From positions 1 to 11,757 of the forward strand of contig JAUVGM010000030.1 in the NCBI GenBank assembly GCA_030593785.1: a stretch of 11,757 nucleotides of DNA, given 5' to 3'. The notes under the pieces were generated by a model, which saw only the letters and a list, made by a program, of their open reading frames with translations, did no database searches and was not told the origin of the DNA. The position numbers were made by a program, and so were the translations under genes. How positions within the stretch are numbered: position 1 is the stretch's first letter; every line of letters begins with the position of its first letter. Positions 6,923 to 11,757 of the stretch are shown in pieces. Source of the stretch: Gammaproteobacteria bacterium (GTDB lineage Bacteria > Pseudomonadota > Gammaproteobacteria > UBA6429 > Thiohalophilaceae).

Positions 6923-6992
6923 GAACAAGCTAGCAAAATAACAATTTTTGACAAATTTTAAGAATAAAAGCTAAAGTTTTCGAAAATCTCCT

Positions 6993-9900
6993 CTAAGGTA
7001 AGTTTTCAATTTGTTTAAGGTTTTCACCTGTTTTTGACGCATTTTTGACTGTTTCCGATGCTGTTGGTAGTGCCGAGATAGAAGACCTTTCCGAAGAACC
7101 ATCTAATGCATATCGATATGACATAAGAGAAGTGACAACTCCGGAGCTAATCTCATATTTTGCATAACGACCCGGGACAAGCTCACCTAACTTTCTTAAA
7201 CTTCTGTCAATCCACAGGCTATAAACGCCTGCATTGAGTAGTTCAATGTTTTTCTTATGAATTTTTATGCCTTTTTCCTCAAACGGATAAGCCTGCTCTT
7301 CCAGCATGAGGTTATATTCTTCCAACACCAGCTCAGAAAGCTTCCTAGGACGTTCTGATTCCATAAGCGCCCGGCTGAAATGATAGTATGTTTCTGCAAT
7401 ATAGTAAGTCGCTGCAGCCGTAACATCACCAACATGGTAATCCACCAGGCCGTTATAACGGCGTATATTACGCTTCATTTTCTTTTTCTTTTTCTTAAGA
7501 TTACGTTTAAAAGGCCGCTTGAGTTTTATGGCTACAAACTGATCGTATATTGGAGCAATAATCTCTAATGAAGCAATACCCGCCAAATAGCGGGTACGTT
7601 CAGTTCGTTGTGAACCAGCTTTTGCATCTGCCTTTATAATATATCTAAGCTTTTTTAAATGTTTTTTAGATTCATTATTGGTTTTATAAAATGCAGCAAT
7701 CCTGGCATGAATCTCTAATGACTCTTCTAATGGTTTGGGGAAATATTTTACATAACGTTGATATATGCGTAACGTATTCTTCTTATCCGGTATTTTTTGA
7801 TAAAGCTCTGCTGCGATTTGTAATGATTCTCGTCGAATAGTTTGATCCGATGATTGTGAAAAAATAAGCTCAAACTCCTTTGCAGCCTTGAGATACTTTT
7901 TGTCTTCCCTGTAAACATAAGCGATTTTTTTCGTCACTTCAGTACGATATTTATGCTTAGGGTAGGTCTTTCTAAATGCAAACAATACACTCGCGGCTTT
8001 TGTCCAGTCTTTAAGTTTAATCAGAGCCGTTGCAGCATCATACTCTGCCGTAGAACGAATCTTTGAATTGGGTGCCAATTTGCGTATGCGTAAAAAATGA
8101 TCTGCTGCAACCCTGTATTGCTGTAGAGTATTCGCTTGTTCACCCTGCTTATAGACAGATGCAGCCAGGTTTTCTACCAGCTTCTTACGTAACGCATTAT
8201 TTTTGTTTGGCATTGCGAGTACTTTCACATAGGCCTCTTCTGAATCTTTGAACTTATGGATATCAAATGAAGAATATGCAATCACTAGCCAGGCTGAACG
8301 ACGCAAATCTTGTTGCGAGTTTGGATAGCTTTTTATTAATTGATGAGCTGTTTTGATCGCAAACTGATAATCTTTCATTTCATAAAGATTATCAGCAGTA
8401 GCAGCAAGAATGACCGATGCTTTCTTATGCTTGGGAAAAACATCAACAAACGTGAGAGAAACACGAATTACTTCTCGTTTAACCCTGTTTTTATCGTACT
8501 GAGAAACCTTCTTTAAATATTCTCGATAAGCATATACCGTGGCATAACCCGCTTTTGACGACTTTTTATTAACCGGGTAACTATATGCTGTTTTCTCATA
8601 TTCTTTTGCTGCTGCAAGAAAATCTTTGTTTTCCAAATACAAATCTGCAAGAAGATAGTTTATATCGGCAGACTTTTTATCTTTTGGAAAAGATATAAGA
8701 AATTGTTTATACCAATGAGCAGCATCCTTAAAGCTTTGTTTTTTCTTATTACGATATTTATAATCTTGATACACGGCATGATAGTGATTTGCCAGATCAA
8801 TGATGTTTTTCTTTAAAAATGCAACAACTTCCGGACTTTCCTTAATATTATAATATTTCCAATAGCTTTCATTTATCCCGTAAGCAGATGCATAATCCTT
8901 TTTAGCCTCAATAACAAGTTTTGGAAATCTCCCCTTGTGGTAAATCTCAATCATCCTCATGCTAAAATGAGGTGCAAGTTTATGATATTGATTGTTCGTG
9001 ATGAAAGCTTTATATGTTAATGCCGCATCACTATAACGACGTTTTGTTAGATAAAATTCTGCTAAATAACTATAAATATCACTCTCATATGATTTCGTTC
9101 CATGTCGCTTAAAATAATCAATAACTGTATCTGCTCCACCCATGTTTGAAAAACTCAAACTTATTACACGGAATGTATCGTCAACTCGTTTTTTAATTGA
9201 TGAATTATGATCTTGTCCAAAGTCATAGCCAATACTGACTTTATAATCGAGCAACGTAATAAAATGATTAAGCGCTTCTTCATAGAGATCTTGCTTATAA
9301 AATGTCCAGCCTTGCTTATACAAGGCCAATTCATAATATTCTGTACCTTTACCAATCTTAAGAATCGATTTATAAGCATCCTCTGCATCAAGTAACTTTT
9401 TTCTGGTGAAATAGAATTCCGCACGTCTAAACTGAACCTCAGCGAAATGTCGTGAACCCGGATACTTACTAACAAGGCGGTTCATCACCTTCATGGCGGC
9501 GTTGATTTGCCCTATTTCTTCATAGGCTCGTGATAACTGATATAACACCTGATCTTTATGCTGATACATTGGAAATTTGATCAGTAATTTCTTATAAAGC
9601 TTTATGGCTTTTTTCGCCCCTGCTGTTTCCAAATCTTCAATATTGGACCCATCTGGCAATGCTACAACTTTCGGGCTTTTAGATATTGCTATTTTTTCTT
9701 TAGCAGATGCTCTTTTTTCGAATTTTTTAGTCGACTCAGATTTAAGGTCAGCAACTTTATTTTTTGTGTTCGCTTTACTGATTGTAACAAGGGTGTTTTT
9801 TTCAGGATTTTTAAATTTGTTTTTCTTTATTGGTGCTTGTTCCTTCTTTTCACTAATAACGCCATATTCTTTTTCAATATTTAAGTCCGCAAGACGACGA

Positions 9901-10109
9901 ATTGCATCAGGGGTCATAGCGGATTCCGGTGTTTGCTGTAAAAAGCGCTGATAACTTTTCATTGCTTTTTCAAGACCACCTTCTATACGAGCATCAATTA
10001 TTTCTACTTTAACATCACGTAAATCTGCAATAGTCCCACTTTCATTTATAGCACATGCATTTAGAAGAAAGAAAAAAGCCAGAGGTAATGATTGTTTAAA
10101 TGTCATCAT
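6993..10109 (-). CDS. Very large TPR-repeat lipoprotein (GltD/AgmU-like in type)
   Basis: This 1038-residue periplasmic scaffold protein is probably lipid-anchored. Residues 1-19 form a lipoprotein signal (F-F-F-L-L-N-A-C, Cys19 followed by Ala-Ile, so outer membrane expected). A first TPR-like pair (about 38-85) is separated by a Lys/Ser-rich, probably disordered linker (86-150) from a long array of TPR/YfiO-like repeats to about 830. These show recurring Y-x-x-L/A-x-x-Y and F/Y-P-x-S/N at pair ends, such as L-V-S-K-Y-P-G-S-R. A strongly basic patch (864-885, with six consecutive Lys) interrupts the last third, and the tail from about 1000 is Ser/Thr-rich. Its ATG overlaps the TGA of the upstream gene (4 bp), with AAGG 6 nt upstream; a second ATG follows at once. 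Size, TPR content and context fit GltD/AgmU of the Agl-Glt system, but orthology is not shown. Confidence 0.87.
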   Translation of the reverse strand: MMTFKQSLPLAFFFLLNACAINESGTIADLRDVKVEIIDARIEGGLEKAMKSYQRFLQQTPESAMTPDAIRRLADLNIEKEYGVISEKKEQAPIKKNKFKNPEKNTLVTISKANTKNKVADLKSESTKKFEKRASAKEKIAISKSPKVVALPDGSNIEDLETAGAKKAIKLYKKLLIKFPMYQHKDQVLYQLSRAYEEIGQINAAMKVMNRLVSKYPGSRHFAEVQFRRAEFYFTRKKLLDAEDAYKSILKIGKGTEYYELALYKQGWTFYKQDLYEEALNHFITLLDYKVSIGYDFGQDHNSSIKKRVDDTFRVISLSFSNMGGADTVIDYFKRHGTKSYESDIYSYLAEFYLTKRRYSDAALTYKAFITNNQYHKLAPHFSMRMIEIYHKGRFPKLVIEAKKDYASAYGINESYWKYYNIKESPEVVAFLKKNIIDLANHYHAVYQDYKYRNKKKQSFKDAAHWYKQFLISFPKDKKSADINYLLADLYLENKDFLAAAKEYEKTAYSYPVNKKSSKAGYATVYAYREYLKKVSQYDKNRVKREVIRVSLTFVDVFPKHKKASVILAATADNLYEMKDYQFAIKTAHQLIKSYPNSQQDLRRSAWLVIAYSSFDIHKFKDSEEAYVKVLAMPNKNNALRKKLVENLAASVYKQGEQANTLQQYRVAADHFLRIRKLAPNSKIRSTAEYDAATALIKLKDWTKAASVLFAFRKTYPKHKYRTEVTKKIAYVYREDKKYLKAAKEFELIFSQSSDQTIRRESLQIAAELYQKIPDKKNTLRIYQRYVKYFPKPLEESLEIHARIAAFYKTNNESKKHLKKLRYIIKADAKAGSQRTERTRYLAGIASLEIIAPIYDQFVAIKLKRPFKRNLKKKKKKMKRNIRRYNGLVDYHVGDVTAAATYYIAETYYHFSRALMESERPRKLSELVLEEYNLMLEEQAYPFEEKGIKIHKKNIELLNAGVYSLWIDRSLRKLGELVPGRYAKYEISSGVVTSLMSYRYALDGSSERSSISALPTASETVKNASKTGENLKQIENLP

Positions 10110-11757
10110 TTAATACCTTTATCTTGTTTTACTTCAGGTATTATTTTTTCTTTTTTCACGTCAGTATTTTGTTGTTTTTTTAAAGCGCGTTTATATATTT
10201 CAACAGCTTCTGCGGCTTCTCTTATAAGCAATGCTTTCTCTTTTTCAATGTTTTGTTGTTTTTTTACTGCACGATCATAACTTTCCGCGATTGAGAATCG
10301 TGCTTTTATCTGTAATTCTTCAATACGTTTACGGCGATTTTCTAATTCATTAATCGACATTAATTCCAGCATATGGCCCTGTCTTGCGAGTAATGATTTA
10401 ATTTTTTCATCCGCAAACCTGATTTTATTTTTAAGTTGTCTAATCTGATCGTCATATCCAGTAAAGCTTTGACTGGCTGCTTGCCGCGTTCTTACAAAAG
10501 AACGATAATTTTCATTCGTTTTATCAACGTGTTTATTTAATAAACGCAAGTTTTTATCTGCTTTAGTGAACCGTTCCTGATACTCAGTTTCAACATTCCA
10601 TAAAATAACGCCTTTTAATCGGTCAATTCGTGCTTTTACACTTACTGGAAGCGTAACGTTATTTTTTTTCTGTTTTTTTTCAATTGCATATATATTATTG
10701 AGAATCACCCTCTCATTGACCTTAGCTAAATAATCTGGTCGTGGCGCAATTAACATTTTATTTAATCGTTCTTCTATTTTTTTCCGTTGAGCGATCCTGA
10801 TTTTTAATCTTGAATCGAGCTGCCGGAACTTCTCCTGCATAGGAGGAAAAACAGGTGCGTAATAACTTTTTCTCTTAGCAATTATTTCAGTGTATGAATC
10901 AAGATAACCATCCCATGATGCAATTTTCTTAGAAAGGTCATCGAGATCAAAATAATTTTTAAGTGACTCTTGAAAATCATTTGACGCTAATAATTGCATT
11001 AAATAATGAGTTTCAGGAGCATCAGAAAGATTACGTAAATTAATCAGCCAGTTTTTATCTTTCCTTGATTCTTCACGCACAACAGCTTCTAAAAATTTTC
11101 CTTCACGAATACTTTTTATAGAGCTATCCAGCCTATCAAGTTCTTTGCTATATACTTCCAGCGCTCTTCCATAAAGTATTGCTGCTCGTCCATGAGCTTC
11201 CAGTTTTCCATATGCAAAGGGTAAACCCAGTAAAACTTCCTGTACTGACTGGTCCGTGACATTTCTCTTAGATAACAGCGTCCATGGTGCTATTGCCTGC
11301 TTCGGGTTGACATCTGCCAGTGATGCCCAACCTGAACCAAGTAATGCCTTATTTGAAAAAGGTCCATTTAAACGAATACGATCAAAATATTTTTTTGCCC
11401 TATACGGCTGCTTGTTTTCCATTAACTTATAACCAAGCACAAGATTAGCTTTATCACGTATTCCTAAAACATATTTATCATTAGAACTAATCTGTCCAGT
11501 CTTTTGTAATTGCGATATTCCTTTATTTATTTCATTGTTTCCTACATAAGCAATCGCAAGATTATAACTGGCATAACCATCCACCTCTGATAGATTCTCA
11601 ATTCCACTAAGCAGATCTATGGCATCTTTAAATCTTCCATTAGAAATAAATATTTGAGATTTTAATAATGCTAGATCATATTTAATTTTTTCAGGAATTT
11701 TTCCTTTAATGCGTTCAATAGTGTGTAATGCATTTACCGGTTGTTGTTTCTGATGAT
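10106..11757 (-). CDS. TPR/coiled-coil protein (partial, N-terminus off window)
   Basis: The frame is open from the right edge to a TGA at 10108-10106, giving 549 complete codons. The GTG at 11584 is not a real start, because coding-like TPR sequence continues upstream to base 11757. The first part (to roughly residue 200) has TPR-like helices, such as G-R-F-K-D-A-I-D-L-L and Y-N-L-A-I-A-Y-V-G-N, then G-S-G-W-A-S-L-A and L-P-F-A-Y-G-K-L. The middle is helical, with a Y-Y-A-P-V-F-P-P-M segment. The last 250 residues are highly charged and coiled-coil-like, with a Lys-rich tail. No membrane helix is visible; a signal sequence would lie outside the window. It is translationally coupled to the large TPR lipoprotein through a 4-bp overlap, so both probably act together in the periplasm. 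Exact function is not recognisable. Confidence 0.82.
   Translation of the reverse strand, partial: HQKQQPVNALHTIERIKGKIPEKIKYDLALLKSQIFISNGRFKDAIDLLSGIENLSEVDGYASYNLAIAYVGNNEINKGISQLQKTGQISSNDKYVLGIRDKANLVLGYKLMENKQPYRAKKYFDRIRLNGPFSNKALLGSGWASLADVNPKQAIAPWTLLSKRNVTDQSVQEVLLGLPFAYGKLEAHGRAAILYGRALEVYSKELDRLDSSIKSIREGKFLEAVVREESRKDKNWLINLRNLSDAPETHYLMQLLASNDFQESLKNYFDLDDLSKKIASWDGYLDSYTEIIAKRKSYYAPVFPPMQEKFRQLDSRLKIRIAQRKKIEERLNKMLIAPRPDYLAKVNERVILNNIYAIEKKQKKNNVTLPVSVKARIDRLKGVILWNVETEYQERFTKADKNLRLLNKHVDKTNENYRSFVRTRQAASQSFTGYDDQIRQLKNKIRFADEKIKSLLARQGHMLELMSINELENRRKRIEELQIKARFSIAESYDRAVKKQQNIEKEKALLIREAAEAVEIYKRALKKQQNTDVKKEKIIPEVKQDKGIK
10167..10266 (-). repeat. Two direct copies, 84 bp apart, in a coiled-coil tail
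   Basis: The 16-base plus-strand string TTTTGTTGTTTTTTTA occurs at 10167-10182 and again at 10251-10266. In protein this is Y-D-R-A-V-K-K-Q-Q-N followed 28 residues later by Y-K-R-A-L-K-K-Q-Q-N. Twenty-eight residues equal four heptads, so the repeat fits a duplicated coiled-coil block near the C-terminus. Confidence 0.6.

Larger units (their letters stand above)
6701..6992. other. Intergenic spacer, the only long one in the window
   Basis: This 292-bp AT-rich stretch contains the terminator-like dyad and the candidate promoter described separately, and no convincing gene on either strand. An AGGAG directly follows the stop of the large TPR gene on the minus strand but has no start codon behind it. 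A small TTGC/GCAA hairpin near 6824-6834 has no T-run. The spacer probably separates an upstream TPR transcription unit from the stator operon. Confidence 0.6.

Noticed and set aside
6948..6976. Plus-strand TTGACA resembling a -35 element
   Set aside because: At 17 bp spacing the -10 position is CTAAAG, a poor match, and there is no plus-strand gene to serve.
10106..11584. Complete 492-residue gene starting with GTG at 11584
   Set aside because: The frame stays open upstream to the window edge and encodes continuing TPR-like helices, so the GTG is internal and the gene is partial.

Overview
The window is AT-rich, and every gene I can support lies on the minus strand, so transcription runs from right to left. 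It encodes an envelope-spanning, proton-driven machine. The parts are three tetratricopeptide-repeat (TPR) proteins (at least two of them lipoproteins), one small periplasmic protein, an ExbB/TolQ/MotA-type stator protein, two ExbD/TolR-type proteins, a TonB-like transducer with an AgmX/PglI C-terminal domain, and the first 898 residues of a very large secreted, Cys-rich, beta-sandwich repeat protein. Lipoproteins, a TonB-like transducer and ExbB/ExbD homologues imply a Gram-negative host. From the gene content I infer a low-GC gammaproteobacterium or a related proteobacterium, but nothing here fixes the species.

Layout in transcription order. From 11757 to 10106 is the 3' part of a TPR/coiled-coil gene whose start lies outside the window. 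It overlaps by 4 bp a 1038-residue TPR lipoprotein gene (10109-6993). A 292-bp spacer follows (6992-6701), holding a possible weak terminator and a candidate promoter. Next comes a tight run: a 207-residue TPR lipoprotein (6700-6077), a 94-residue periplasmic protein (6074-5790), an ExbB homologue (5751-5107), two ExbD homologues (5098-4580 and 4583-4092, overlapping by 4 bp) and a TTG-initiated AgmX/TonB-like protein (4078-2756). After 61 bp, the secreted repeat protein begins at 2694 and runs off the left edge.

How the parts may fit together. ExbB/ExbD homologues form an inner-membrane proton channel that does mechanical work. The AgmX-like protein can carry that work across the periplasm, and the TPR lipoproteins probably scaffold the periplasmic and outer-membrane side. 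The set resembles the conserved core of the Myxococcus xanthus Agl-Glt gliding machinery (AglRQS motor, GltJ/AgmX-type transducer, GltD/GltE-type TPR proteins). Relatives of that core are known outside Myxobacteria, where its function is unknown. No TonB-dependent receptor, flagellar gene or classical tol/pal gene is present. The linked large surface or secreted protein is a plausible client or adhesin of the machine, but this is inference.

The points most worth following up are the ExbD pair, in which only one protein keeps the usual membrane aspartate, the long cytoplasmic coiled coil on the TonB-like protein, the unrecognised 94-residue protein, and the linked Cys-rich exported protein. 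No RNA genes, CRISPR arrays, insertion sequences or attachment sites were seen.
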